DNA of 64,000 nt from Bizionia argentinensis JUB59 (GCF_000224335.1 NZ_AFXZ01000067.1:124001-188000), one strand, 5' to 3'. Positions 27,571 through 37,788 are shown, counted from the first letter of the stretch. A program made the numbers and translations. Notes: generated by a model not told the origin, from the letters alone.

Positions 27571-30500
27571 TTATAAAGTTAAATGATTTAATGTAATAAT
27601 CGTCTGGTTGTAATTGTTTAATTGGCTCAAATATTCCAGCTCCATATCTTTAGCCGTTTCAACACTCTGTATGTATTGAAAGAAATCTATTTCACCTTCC
27701 TGAAAACTACGGTTAGCGGTTTTTATAATTTCTTCTTGAAGTGTTTTTCCTTGCGATTCATAATAAAAAATAGCCGCTTGATGCTGTTCTAATTGTGCTA
27801 AAAGACGTTGATATTCCCCTTGCAGTTTGGTTTTATAATCTATTTGCTGCATGGTTACAACCTCTTCTGCGATCTTTGAAGCCTTAATCCGTGATGCATT
27901 TCCAGAGAAAAATAAGGGGATTTTTAATCCTATTTGATAGCCTTGAATATTGGAGTTTAAAGTGCGGTTGGTGCCTACGAAATATTCAGCTGAAATATCT
28001 GGTAACAACGCCTGCTTTTCTTTGTTTTTTAAAGCTTGATAGTAATTTTTATATTCTTCAAAATACAACAAACCGGGGTTTTCTTCGGAAACTGCTAATG
28101 CAGTTAACGTAAGTTTTTCTAATGGTTCATTGGAAGTTTCTAAAGAGTCGATTTGAACGATTTTCTTTAATTGTTCCGTTTGAATCATCACCTCCTGCTG
28201 CGATTGAATATACCGCGTTTCCATTTGTTTTTCTTTAGATTCGGCCGTAATGGTTTCCAAATAATTGCTTTCACCTAACTCAAAACGTCTCTTGGCATTT
28301 TGAGCGAACTTGGAATACAGACTATCTAAATACTTGTAGCTTTTAGCTTTATTTTTAGCATAGCTTAAAGCGTAGTAATTTGAATACACATTGCGTTTGA
28401 GCTGTAAAATTTGAATTGTGTTTTCTGAAGCTTTCAAATTATAGGCAGCTTTATTTACGCGCTTTTCAGCAAAATAGCGCGTCGGAAACATAAAGTCTTG
28501 TGCCACGCCATATATTTTTAAAGGCTCATTATTAATGGCTAGATTATTTTCGTCGTAGGTATAAAAAACATGCGTTTTATCGAAATCAAACGCACCAGAA
28601 ATTCTGGCATCCACTTCATTGAGTTGTAATCTGGACGCTTTTAGTTGTGCATTGTTTTTTAAAGCTAACTCAAAAGTTTCATTCACGTTTATTGGTGCTT
28701 GCTGTGAAAATCCAGACAAAGAAACCAATAGAACGATTAAAGTTGTTATATGATTTTTCTTCATTTTAAGTGTTTTCTTTTCTTCAATCCAAGCGTATAA
28801 AACTGGAAGTACCACCAACGTTAAAATAGTAGCCGTTACCAATCCACCAATAACAACTGTTGCTAAAGGTCGTTGAACTTCGGCACCAGCATTTGTTGAA
28901 ATTGCCATTGGTAAAAATCCAAGAGCCGCTGCTGAAGCTGTTAATAATACAGGACGTAAACGTTCGGTTGTACCACGTTTTATGCGAGTTTCAATGTCTG
29001 TTACACCTTGAGATTTCAGTTCTTTAAAATGTTCAATAAGTACAATGCCATTTAATACAGCAATACCAAATAAGGCAATAAAGCCAACACCTGCGGAAAT
29101 ACTAAACGGTAAGTCACGCATCCATAATAGTAAAACGCCACCAACGGCGGCTAGAGGAATAGCGGAATACACCATCAAGGCATCTTTTACTGAATGGAAA
29201 GCAAAATAGAGTAGTATAAAAATAAGTACTAGAGCTACTGGAACAGCAATTAATAGACGGTCTTTAGCACTTTGTAAATTTTCAAATTGACCACCATAGG
29301 TAATACTATAACCAACTGGTAATTGAATATCTGCATTAATGCGTTCCTGTATATCGGTTACTACCGACTGTAAATCTCGATTTCTAACATTAACGCCCAC
29401 TACAATTCGACGTTTAGTATCGTCTCTTGATATTTGCGCCGGACCAGTTGTGTATGAAATATCTGCTAATTCACTTAAAGGAATTTTTCCACCGCTTGGC
29501 ACATCTACATATAGGTTTTGCAAATCGGTAATGTTTTTTCTATTCTTCTCATCGAGTCGAATAGCTAAATCGAAGCGTTTTTCACCTTCAAAGACTTGAC
29601 CAACTACATCGCCAGCAAACCCCATGGACACAATACTGTTCAAATCGGAAATGTTGAGTCCGTAGCGGGCAATTTTATAACGATCGTAATTGACACTCAT
29701 TTGCGGCAGCCCTTCTACTTTTTCGACAATAATATCGGAGGCACCATCAATATTTGCAATGGCATTTTTTATTTCATCAGCTTTGGATGCCAAAATTGAT
29801 AAATCGTCACCAAAAATTTTAATCGCCACGTCGGCACGAACACCTGTAATAAGTTCATTAAAACGCATTTCTATAGGTTGTGTAAACTCCACCTCCATAT
29901 TGGGAATTATGGCTAAAGCTTCTTTAAACTTTTCGGCTAGTTCATTTTTAGAACTTGCAGAAACCCAGGTATTTTTAGGGTTTAATTTAATAATCACGTC
30001 ACTTTCTTCCATGGACATGGGATCGGTTGGAACTTCAGCAGCACCAATTCTACTTACAACTTGATCTACTTCTGGGAAGTTTTCAAGAAGAATACTTTCA
30101 ATTTTAGTGGTGATTTCTATGGTTTTACTTAAAGACGTTCCTGTTTTTAAAACGGGTTGAATAACAAAATCACCTTCATCTAAAGTTGGTACAAATTCAC
30201 CACCCATATTATTAAAAATAACAGCACTAAAAACTAAAAGCGCTACAGCTAAACCAATAACTAAACGTTTACTATGTAAGGCCCAATTAATAATTGGCTC
30301 ATACCAACTTGTTAGCTTATTCATCAGTCTAACCGAAATGTTTTTAGGTGACTGACTAGACGGTTTTAAAAACATGGCCGACACAACAGGCACATAGGTT
30401 AAACATAAAATCATGGCCCCAATCAGTGCAAAACTGAAAGTCATAGCCATGGGTTTAAACATTTTACCTTCAATGCCACTTAATGAAAGGATAGGAATAA

Positions 30501-31875
30501 AAACGATTAAAATAATCAGCTGTCCGAAAATAGCCGAATTCATCATTTTTGAAGCACTTTTCAGCGTAATGTTATCAATTGCTTCTTTGGTAACTGTTTT
30601 CAATTTGGCACTCTGCGCTGTAATTTGAAAAGCTATAAATTCGACGATAATTACGGCGCCATCAATAATAATTCCGAAGTCAATAGCACCTAAACTCATT
30701 AGGTTAGCATCTACACCAAAAACATTCATCAGGGAAATTGCAAATAGTAAACTCAATGGAATAACCGATGCCACTACTAATCCCGAACGCCAATTACCGA
30801 GTAATAAAACCACCACAAAAATAACAATCAGTGAACCTAGGATGAGGTTTTCGGCAACGGTGAAGGTTGTTTTGTTAATTAGTTCACTCCGCTCTAAAAA
30901 CCCATTAATATAAACACCTTCAGGAAGTGTTTTTTCAATGCTTGCCACACGTTCTTTAACGGCATCGATAATTTTTTTAGAATCCCCGTCTTTAAGCATC
31001 ATGATTTGGCCAAGAACTTTTTCGCCTTCGCCATTTCCTGTAATAGCACCAAATCTGGTAGCATGACCAAAACCAACATTAGCCACATCTTTAATGTAAA
31101 TAGGCGTACCGTCGTTTTTAACAACAATATTTTCTATGTCTTTTAAAGAAGTGACTAATCCTTCGCCACGAATAAAATAGGCTTTGTTGGTTTTTTCAAT
31201 ATAACCACCACCGGCAACACTGTTGTTTTTTTCTAATGCATCATAAATAGATGAAATAGAAATATTCATGGCCGTTAATTTCTGCGGATTGATAGCAACT
31301 TCATATTGTTTTAAATAGCCTCCCCAAGTATTGACTTCTACCACACCAGGAATTCCAGATAATTGCCTTTTAACAATCCAATCTTGGATGGTACGTAAAT
31401 CTGTAATTGTGTACTGATCTTTAAATTCGGGCTTAACATCTAAAATGTATTGATAGATTTCGCCTAAACCAGTGGTTATAGGTCCCATTTCTGGTGAGCC
31501 AAAACCTTCAGGGATTTTCTCGGAAGCCGATTTTATTTTTTCAGCAATTAGCTGTCGCGGTAAATAGGTTCCTAAATCATCATCGAAAACAATGGTTACA
31601 ACGGAAAGTCCAAATTTTGATACCGACCGAATTTCTTGAACGCCGGGTAAATTCGCCATTTCTAGCTCAATAGGATAGGTGATAAACTGTTCCACATCTT
31701 GGGTTGCTAAATTTCGAGACGTGGTAATAACTTGTACTTGGTTGTTGGTAATATCTGGAACGGCTCCAATAGATATTTGCGTTAAGGAAATCGCGCCAAA
31801 GGCTACAATGGCAGCTGCGCCCAACAGTATAATCAGCTTATTGTTTAAGCTGAATTTTATGATTTTTTCTAACAT
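27571..31875 (-). CDS. heavy-metal RND pump fused to a TolC-family outer-membrane factor
   Basis: 1434 aa. Residues 1 to about 1032 are a CusA/CzcA-type RND transporter: proton-relay acids D399, D405 and E412 (AIDFGIIIDGAVIIVE) match the CzcA triad with a shift of three, and 12 membrane helices are recognisable. From M1038 the chain reads MKKNHITTLIVLLVSLSGFSQ, a classic signal peptide, then about 375 residues of TolC-type coiled-coil and beta repeats (ETFELALKNNAQLKASR, YALSYAKNKAKSY, GYQIGLKIPLFFSG). No stop codon separates the two, and no separate outer-membrane factor gene is present. Either the protein is cleaved after the internal signal or M1038 is also used as a start. Confidence 0.92.
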   Translation of the reverse strand: MLEKIIKFSLNNKLIILLGAAAIVAFGAISLTQISIGAVPDITNNQVQVITTSRNLATQDVEQFITYPIELEMANLPGVQEIRSVSKFGLSVVTIVFDDDLGTYLPRQLIAEKIKSASEKIPEGFGSPEMGPITTGLGEIYQYILDVKPEFKDQYTITDLRTIQDWIVKRQLSGIPGVVEVNTWGGYLKQYEVAINPQKLTAMNISISSIYDALEKNNSVAGGGYIEKTNKAYFIRGEGLVTSLKDIENIVVKNDGTPIYIKDVANVGFGHATRFGAITGNGEGEKVLGQIMMLKDGDSKKIIDAVKERVASIEKTLPEGVYINGFLERSELINKTTFTVAENLILGSLIVIFVVVLLLGNWRSGLVVASVIPLSLLFAISLMNVFGVDANLMSLGAIDFGIIIDGAVIIVEFIAFQITAQSAKLKTVTKEAIDNITLKSASKMMNSAIFGQLIILIVFIPILSLSGIEGKMFKPMAMTFSFALIGAMILCLTYVPVVSAMFLKPSSQSPKNISVRLMNKLTSWYEPIINWALHSKRLVIGLAVALLVFSAVIFNNMGGEFVPTLDEGDFVIQPVLKTGTSLSKTIEITTKIESILLENFPEVDQVVSRIGAAEVPTDPMSMEESDVIIKLNPKNTWVSASSKNELAEKFKEALAIIPNMEVEFTQPIEMRFNELITGVRADVAIKIFGDDLSILASKADEIKNAIANIDGASDIIVEKVEGLPQMSVNYDRYKIARYGLNISDLNSIVSMGFAGDVVGQVFEGEKRFDLAIRLDEKNRKNITDLQNLYVDVPSGGKIPLSELADISYTTGPAQISRDDTKRRIVVGVNVRNRDLQSVVTDIQERINADIQLPVGYSITYGGQFENLQSAKDRLLIAVPVALVLIFILLYFAFHSVKDALMVYSAIPLAAVGGVLLLWMRDLPFSISAGVGFIALFGIAVLNGIVLIEHFKELKSQGVTDIETRIKRGTTERLRPVLLTASAAALGFLPMAISTNAGAEVQRPLATVVIGGLVTATILTLVVLPVLYAWIEEKKTLKMKKNHITTLIVLLVSLSGFSQQAPINVNETFELALKNNAQLKASRLQLNEVDARISGAFDFDKTHVFYTYDENNLAINNEPLKIYGVAQDFMFPTRYFAEKRVNKAAYNLKASENTIQILQLKRNVYSNYYALSYAKNKAKSYKYLDSLYSKFAQNAKRRFELGESNYLETITAESKEKQMETRYIQSQQEVMIQTEQLKKIVQIDSLETSNEPLEKLTLTALAVSEENPGLLYFEEYKNYYQALKNKEKQALLPDISAEYFVGTNRTLNSNIQGYQIGLKIPLFFSGNASRIKASKIAEEVVTMQQIDYKTKLQGEYQRLLAQLEQHQAAIFYYESQGKTLQEEIIKTANRSFQEGEIDFFQYIQSVETAKDMELEYLSQLNNYNQTIITLNHLTL

Positions 31876-31946
31876 AATTCATTTTAATAGAGTTGCTAGT
31901 CATACAGGAACTGCATAACTAGTGATTTAAAAAAGATAAAATTGAA

Positions 31947-32336
31947 TTATGCGTGTTTGGGCGGTTGAAAAACAGCTGGCTTTTCAAATAGGGAAATAGA
32001 ATCCTGATAAAAGAAATTAAAAGGAATTTCTATAAAAGATGGATATGCAATTTGATAATCTTGAACTGTTAAAGTGAAAACGGTCGCACTGTGAACACAG
32101 GTATTATGATGTTCTTTAAACGGTAATTCTTCGTGTTCTTTATGCTCGCTGGCAGGATGAAATTCGGCATCACCATAATGTTCGGCTAGAAATTCGAAAA
32201 ACGAATCGCCATACTGTTCTTGGTGATATTCGGCATGTTCTAAAAGGACTCCAAAACGCGCAAAATCTTCAAAGCTAATGTTGACGCTCTGAAAAAGAAT
32301 TAGGAATGAAAACGCTATGGATACTAGTTTTGACAT
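31947..32336 (-). CDS. His-rich exported protein heading the metal-efflux operon
   Basis: 129 aa from MSKLVSIAFSFLILFQS (32336; 32345 is an alternative start). A signal peptide is followed by a region with many His and acidic residues (LLEHAEYHQEQYGDSFFEF, FHPASEHKEHEE, FKEHHNTCVH) and a hydrophobic tail ending VFQPPKHA. The closing PP and overall layout resemble the HYC_CC_PP proteins that sit ahead of RND pumps in Flavobacteriaceae, although the paired cysteines of that family are not evident. Probably a periplasmic metal-binding protein or sensor. 71 bp upstream of the RND gene. Confidence 0.8.
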   Translation of the reverse strand: MSKLVSIAFSFLILFQSVNISFEDFARFGVLLEHAEYHQEQYGDSFFEFLAEHYGDAEFHPASEHKEHEELPFKEHHNTCVHSATVFTLTVQDYQIAYPSFIEIPFNFFYQDSISLFEKPAVFQPPKHA

Positions 32337-32390
32337 ACTATGCAAAAGTACAAATTTTTACGAGTATTTAAGTAACTTATGTTACAGTTC

Positions 32391-35300
32391 TCAAAAATAA
32401 GCTTTTAACTGTACGTTTCCGGTGTGGATAATAGTGCTTGTTTCGCTTTTTCTACCGTAATAGGTAAGATTCAAATCTAAAAAACTAGTTAGTTTCTTCT
32501 GTGCCAACACACTCCAAGTAAAGTTTTTTCCTGGTTGTAAACCTTCCATCATTTGATAAGCAACTGCGGTATTAGCACTACCAGCAAAATCATTTTTAAA
32601 ATAATTAAATTCTCCGCTAATGGCCGATTGCTGGAAATTGGCAAATGTAAAAGCCGCTCCATATTTTTGCTGCTTTAAAGTTTCAAAATTACTGATGGTG
32701 TTTTCTTTGCTCGTGTACTGATAAAAGATATCAAAACGCGTATTGTCATTTAATAAATAGGAGATTTTTGGGTTGATGTTTGACTCATCAATATCGAAAT
32801 TTTTACTCGCATAATTTTCACTAATACTGATGTTATTATTAAAACTCGATTCCAAATTTGCTAACCAACTTGTGGCAAACTTATGGGTGAATTGTAACTT
32901 ATGACTTTGTAAATTATTTTCAATAAAGCCAAATGACAGCGTGTTTTGGGAGCTATTGCTCAAATACGTGTAAGACGTCGTATAATGTTGCTTCCCACGA
33001 TTGAAAAATAAGACGTTTCTAAAGTTTAGTTGTAAAGCTAATTGATCAACTTCGCTGCCTTCAAACGGATTTAAGTTGAAATTATTTCCAGATCGTTTCT
33101 CTCTTCTATCCACTAAATATGACGTTTGATTATGAAACCGAGATAGGAGTTTTTTAAAGCTATTTTTACTATTAATCCATTGTTGTGGATTTAATGTTAA
33201 CAACTGACTTAAACGATTTTGATGCGTTTTTATAAAGACTTGATTAGGTAAAAGTACACGAATATAATCAGCTTCATCAGGAAATTGCGATATTTCAAAT
33301 TCTTCCAATTCTTGAATGCCGTTGCTGTTGTAATCAATCCAGGTATAAACACCTTGTCCAGATTCGACTTCTATATAGGTGAATTCCTGCTGCGGTAAGG
33401 TTCCAGAATTAGTTTCGAAAACTGTATTCCAAAAAACTAATTGATCGAAAAAGCGCTGACTAAAAATTATACGAGAATTGAGTGAGTTTTCATTTTCGGT
33501 ATTTTTTCCGGTGTCTTTTAAAGTTCGGTAATTGGCGTAAATGGACAAGTTGGTTTTTGTATTTTTAATAATTCGCGAATCGATATAAAAGGTATTTGAG
33601 GTATTTACTTTCTGCAAGTTGCCATCGCGAACACTGTCATTGACGCGGTGTTTGTATCCTATTTCTGCAAAAACTTTTGTGCTGTCGCCAATTCCTGTAA
33701 AAACTTCGTAGGATTTATAACGTTGACTTAAAGCGGTGTATTCTTTAGTGATTTTATCTTTTTGCTCATTGTCCTCCAAGGCTAAACGAGTGCCGACCCA
33801 TGCTTTATTTAAACTATAAGTAATTCGATTATAAGAACGAATAAAATTAGAAGTAGAATTAATAGAATTAGCTGTTAAAAAACTGGAATTTGAAAGAATA
33901 TGCCATTTATTCAAATGTAAATCGGCAAAAGTAACATGGCGATTACCATTAAAATTTTCGGAATAATTTAAATGTTCAAATTGATAGCTGGCTAATCCTT
34001 TTTCAGGGTGAAAAGTGCGTAAACCAGTTTTAAAGAATAGCTGATTTCCTAATTGGGGAACAACTGTTTGATTCGCCATTGTGGGTTGATCTAAATTCCA
34101 ATCCCTATTAAACTCGGCATTATAAATACGTTGTACGGAGCGAAAATCCTCTTGAACAAAATCTGTGTCAATCATGGCGTTTATATTCCACAGACTATCT
34201 TTTTTTATGATGGCTTGATCGACTTTAATTTTACCAGCAAAACCGTCATTATTCTCATTATCAATATTAGAAAATAAGTTGAGGTCGTTTTTACTACCAG
34301 CCACTTCAAAATCAATATTTGTTTGTTCTGTAGGCGCGTAGCTACCATTTACTATGGCCATTTGTAATTTGGTGGGCGCTACGAGTTGAATAATAGGTTC
34401 GTAATTTCCCTGGGGTTCACCAGCAATGGGTTCTATATATTTAAAAATAGTGGAAATAGCGTTAATTTGTTCACCATTAAATTCATCACTAATAATATAA
34501 TTCCCTTGATTAAAACCAACAGGCATAAAACGAGCACTGTATAATTCATCTTCTGGATTATTAGAAAACACGAAGGCTTCTATACCGTTTATCAATTCTT
34601 TTTTATATAGAATACGATTTTCATTATAAGCTTCTGGTGAACTTGACGGTGCTACCATTAGGCTTTTGTCATCTCCAGCGTTTGCAAGGATTTCCACTTG
34701 ATCTTCGGAAAGGTTTTGCTGCAGTGGACTATTTTTTGAATCGTTTTCGCTGTAAATAGAAACCCCGATTTTAAATTTCTCACTATCATATTTAGCGCCA
34801 CCAAAAACGACTAATCGCGAGTAGTTCCGTTCGCTAAATTGATAATCTACGGTAATTCGCATTTCCGAAGTAATAGGGAAGGTAGAGTTGAATATAATTT
34901 CTCCTGCATTATAATTAATGATATAATCTTTGTTTTCACCGCGTTCCAATGCAATACCATTTACATAAACGGTTTCACTTCCAGAAACGATTAACACATA
35001 TAATTCCGCATTAGAACCTTTTAATTTATAAGGCCCTTGATTACCTTCTTGAGCTGTAAACTGACTAGTTGTATATTGTCCACGAACTAATGCGCCAGCA
35101 GCAAACAGGTTAGTAGATGCTGCGTCGTGATTCAATTTCGCGTTAACCGCTAAACCCTGAACACGCTTGGTGAAATTTCCAAAATAGGAGTCGGTGTTTT
35201 CTAAATCCACATCGCCAGCACGAATTTTCCAATTATCGCTAAACAATTCAATAAAAACCTGATCAAATTCATCTAGCCTTTGAGAATAACCAGCTTCTTG

Positions 35301-35849
35301 TAGTGGAACATTTGAATCTTGAATGGAAGCACGGAGCGAAACTTTATCATTTAATTTACCAGTGATTTGCAAATCTAATTCACTATTTAAAACCGAGTTC
35401 TGATTGTTTCCAATAACAACACCTCGTGAAATACTTCCAGTAGTTGTTAATCCATCAAAAGGCATGAAATTGGATTGCTCGCTAGATTGCGAAAATTTAT
35501 ATAAAAGTTGCTGATTATTTGTGTTCGCTAAAATGATTTTATCATCTAATTGTCGGTAAGTCTTGGTTAAAAACTCTGGATATGCTAGATAGTTAATCAC
35601 GATGGAATCGGCATCAATCGGTTTTTTGAGTTTTAGGATGGCTTTGGCAAAATCGACTTCATAATAAGATTCATCAATAAAAGAGGCATCTAATTTTTTT
35701 AAGGAGAAGAAACTAGAATTAATACTAACGCTATCAATTCTAATTGAATCAGTTACTGCAACCGTTTTTGTTTTGTAATTAGAATCCGTCTCCTGTGCAA
35801 ATGCATAAAAGCAAATAAAAAAAACGATACAAGTAAAACGGTAGTTCAT
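32391..35849 (-). CDS. very large outer-membrane protein of unknown function
   Basis: 1152 aa with a signal peptide (MNYRFTCIVFFICFYAFAQ). Early residues form a beta-rich domain, then GLTTTGSISRGVVIGNNQN, SLRASIQDSNVPLQEAG and a long region of amphipathic strands with a barrel-like pattern up to the end; the last residue is Phe, as is usual for proteins inserted by BamA. A segment near residues 265-320 (EGNQGPYKLKGSNAELYV, SGSETVYVNGIALERGENKDYIINY) looks like a conserved core of a widespread Bacteroidota family without known function. No plug domain or TonB box is visible. Confidence 0.8.
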   Translation of the reverse strand: MNYRFTCIVFFICFYAFAQETDSNYKTKTVAVTDSIRIDSVSINSSFFSLKKLDASFIDESYYEVDFAKAILKLKKPIDADSIVINYLAYPEFLTKTYRQLDDKIILANTNNQQLLYKFSQSSEQSNFMPFDGLTTTGSISRGVVIGNNQNSVLNSELDLQITGKLNDKVSLRASIQDSNVPLQEAGYSQRLDEFDQVFIELFSDNWKIRAGDVDLENTDSYFGNFTKRVQGLAVNAKLNHDAASTNLFAAGALVRGQYTTSQFTAQEGNQGPYKLKGSNAELYVLIVSGSETVYVNGIALERGENKDYIINYNAGEIIFNSTFPITSEMRITVDYQFSERNYSRLVVFGGAKYDSEKFKIGVSIYSENDSKNSPLQQNLSEDQVEILANAGDDKSLMVAPSSSPEAYNENRILYKKELINGIEAFVFSNNPEDELYSARFMPVGFNQGNYIISDEFNGEQINAISTIFKYIEPIAGEPQGNYEPIIQLVAPTKLQMAIVNGSYAPTEQTNIDFEVAGSKNDLNLFSNIDNENNDGFAGKIKVDQAIIKKDSLWNINAMIDTDFVQEDFRSVQRIYNAEFNRDWNLDQPTMANQTVVPQLGNQLFFKTGLRTFHPEKGLASYQFEHLNYSENFNGNRHVTFADLHLNKWHILSNSSFLTANSINSTSNFIRSYNRITYSLNKAWVGTRLALEDNEQKDKITKEYTALSQRYKSYEVFTGIGDSTKVFAEIGYKHRVNDSVRDGNLQKVNTSNTFYIDSRIIKNTKTNLSIYANYRTLKDTGKNTENENSLNSRIIFSQRFFDQLVFWNTVFETNSGTLPQQEFTYIEVESGQGVYTWIDYNSNGIQELEEFEISQFPDEADYIRVLLPNQVFIKTHQNRLSQLLTLNPQQWINSKNSFKKLLSRFHNQTSYLVDRREKRSGNNFNLNPFEGSEVDQLALQLNFRNVLFFNRGKQHYTTSYTYLSNSSQNTLSFGFIENNLQSHKLQFTHKFATSWLANLESSFNNNISISENYASKNFDIDESNINPKISYLLNDNTRFDIFYQYTSKENTISNFETLKQQKYGAAFTFANFQQSAISGEFNYFKNDFAGSANTAVAYQMMEGLQPGKNFTWSVLAQKKLTSFLDLNLTYYGRKSETSTIIHTGNVQLKAYF

Positions 35850-36022
35850 GTATTACTAAAACTGTGGATTCAGGAATATATTTTGTTGATAGCTTTTGTT
35901 AAAAGTGCCATAATTTAATAGCGTAAAAGTAACGCATTATTTATTTTAGCTAAAATTATTTCGGTCTGCCTTAAAAAGCATCGGTAAACGCGCATTTTAA
36001 TCGCAAAAAAACACAAATATTC

Positions 36023-36784
36023 ATGAAAATTATTTCTTACAATGTAAACGGTATTCGCGCTGCATTAAAAAAAGGTTTTATTGATTGGTTAATAGCTGCA
36101 GATCCAGATGTAATATGTTTACAAGAAATTAAAGCCCAAGTAGAACAATTAGATTTAACGCTTTTTGAAGAAGCTGGTTATAAATACCAATACTGGTATT
36201 CGGCACAGAAAAAAGGGTATAGTGGTGTTGCTATTTTAAGTAAAACCAAGCCCGATCATGTGGAATATGGAACCGGAATTGAGTCTATGGATCATGAAGG
36301 TCGTAATATTCGTGCCGATTTCCCTGGTGTATCTGTTATGAGTTTATACTTGCCCTCTGGAACAAACGATGCACGACTGCAGCATAAGTTTGATTATATG
36401 GATATGTTTCATGAATATATTGCCAACCTGCGTGGTGAAATTCCAAACTTGGTTATATGTGGAGATTATAACATTTGCCATGAAGCTATCGATATTCATA
36501 ATCCGAAAATGAAAGGTGTTTCAGGGTTTTTACCAGAAGAACGCGATTGGTTAAGTAAATTTATTGATAGTGGTTTTACCGATTCTTTTCGATTTTTACA
36601 CCCTGAAAAACAGGTGTTTAGTTGGTGGAGTTATCGTGCCAATTCCAGAGCCAATAATAAAGGTTGGCGTTTAGATTATGCAATGGTTTCGCAACCCTTA
36701 CACGAAAAGATTGAAAGAGCCGTTATACTTACGGATGCGGTTCATAGTGATCATTGTCCTATATTACTAGAAATAAATAATTAA
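36023..36784 (+). CDS. xth: exodeoxyribonuclease III
   Basis: 253 aa, AP endonuclease and 3'-5' exonuclease for base-excision repair. The EEP-fold motifs are in order: ISYNVNGIRAALKKG at the N-terminus, catalytic Glu in CLQEIKAQ (about 34), YSGVAILSK, CGDYNICH (Asp and Asn), WRLDYAMVS and the last SDHCP His. Divergent from the large outer-membrane protein and followed after 22 bp by an OmpA-family gene. Confidence 0.95.
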   Translation: MKIISYNVNGIRAALKKGFIDWLIAADPDVICLQEIKAQVEQLDLTLFEEAGYKYQYWYSAQKKGYSGVAILSKTKPDHVEYGTGIESMDHEGRNIRADFPGVSVMSLYLPSGTNDARLQHKFDYMDMFHEYIANLRGEIPNLVICGDYNICHEAIDIHNPKMKGVSGFLPEERDWLSKFIDSGFTDSFRFLHPEKQVFSWWSYRANSRANNKGWRLDYAMVSQPLHEKIERAVILTDAVHSDHCPILLEINN

Positions 36785-36806
36785 TACCCAAATCAACAAA
36801 ATAAGA

Positions 36807-37766
36807 ATGAAAAAACATTTTATAGTATCAGTACTACTGGTTGCTTTATCAACAGCTTGTGTGTCGCCAAAAGTTTATAAAGATTTAGAAGAAAAATATA
36901 ATACACTGAAGAGTCAGAATAGCGACTTGTCTTCAGAAAACACCGATTTAACTTCAGCAAAAAACAAGGCTCTAAATGAACTAGAAGCCTTACAGAAATT
37001 TTATGACGAAACAGTAGCACAACGCGATAAATTGCAACAGGATTATAATGGTTTACAGTCGAAATTTGATGTTTTGAAAGCATCTTATAACGCTTTAGAA
37101 ACAAACAGTTCGGCAGCAATTGCTAAAAACTCTAATAAAAACCGTGAATTGTTAGCGCAATTAGAAGCTAAAGAGCAAGCGCTTGCAACTGAAAATGCAC
37201 GATTAGAAAAATTAAAGAGGGAATTAGGAGAGCGTTCCAATCGTGTAGCGGAACTAGAAAGCATGATAGCAGCGAAAGATGCTGATATGAAACGTTTAAA
37301 AGATGCTATTTCGAGTGCATTAACCGATTTTGAAGGGAAAGGATTAACAGTAGAGCAGCGCGGTGGAAAAGTGTATGTTTCTATGGAGAATAAATTATTA
37401 TTTCATTCAGGTAGTTGGGCAGTGGGAATTCAAGGTAAAAAGGCTGTAAATCAATTAGGATCTGTGTTGGCAGATAATCCAGAGATAGCTATTTTAATTG
37501 AAGGTCATACGGACAACGTACCTTACGGTGGAAGCGGACAGTTAAGTGGTAACTGGGATTTATCGACCAAACGTGCTACGGCGATTGTAAATATTTTGCG
37601 TGAGAACGCATCTATTAAGCCAGAGAATTTAACGGCAGCAGGACGTGGCGAATATGCGCCAGTTGCTACTAATGATACTGCGGATGGTAAAGCAAAAAAC
37701 AGACGTATTGAAGTGATATTGACACCGAAATTAGATGAGATTTCGAGATTGTTGAATGATATTTAA
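36807..37766 (+). CDS. OmpA-family peptidoglycan-binding lipoprotein with coiled coil
   Basis: 319 aa. Signal peptide and lipobox (STACVSP), a long parallel coiled coil from about 23 to 180 (repeated KLQQDYNGLQSKFDVLKASYN-type heptads), then an OmpA C-terminal domain (about 185-305) with the peptidoglycan-binding residues in EGHTDNVPYGG and LSTKRATAIVNILR. It should tether the outer membrane to the cell wall. The coiled coil may reach across the periplasm. Ends 5 bp before a repeat hairpin. Confidence 0.92.
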   Translation: MKKHFIVSVLLVALSTACVSPKVYKDLEEKYNTLKSQNSDLSSENTDLTSAKNKALNELEALQKFYDETVAQRDKLQQDYNGLQSKFDVLKASYNALETNSSAAIAKNSNKNRELLAQLEAKEQALATENARLEKLKRELGERSNRVAELESMIAAKDADMKRLKDAISSALTDFEGKGLTVEQRGGKVYVSMENKLLFHSGSWAVGIQGKKAVNQLGSVLADNPEIAILIEGHTDNVPYGGSGQLSGNWDLSTKRATAIVNILRENASIKPENLTAAGRGEYAPVATNDTADGKAKNRRIEVILTPKLDEISRLLNDI

Positions 37767-37770
37767 CCAG

Positions 37771-37788
37771 TTCCTGCAAAAGTAGGAG
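37771..37788. repeat. TCCTGC inverted repeat after the OmpA gene
   Basis: TTCCTGC-aaaa-GTAGGAG, seven pairs including two wobble pairs. A degenerate copy of the second dispersed hairpin family in the window (compare 52557-52576). Confidence 0.45.

Noticed and set aside
29690-30064. 124-aa open frame on the plus strand
   Set aside because: Antisense to the well-defined RND transporter; no start signal or domain.
27571-31875. RND-TolC fusion as an assembly or frameshift error
   Set aside because: The frame is open with no internal stop across the junction, both halves are complete and similar fusions are known in the phylum; still worth confirming by re-sequencing.
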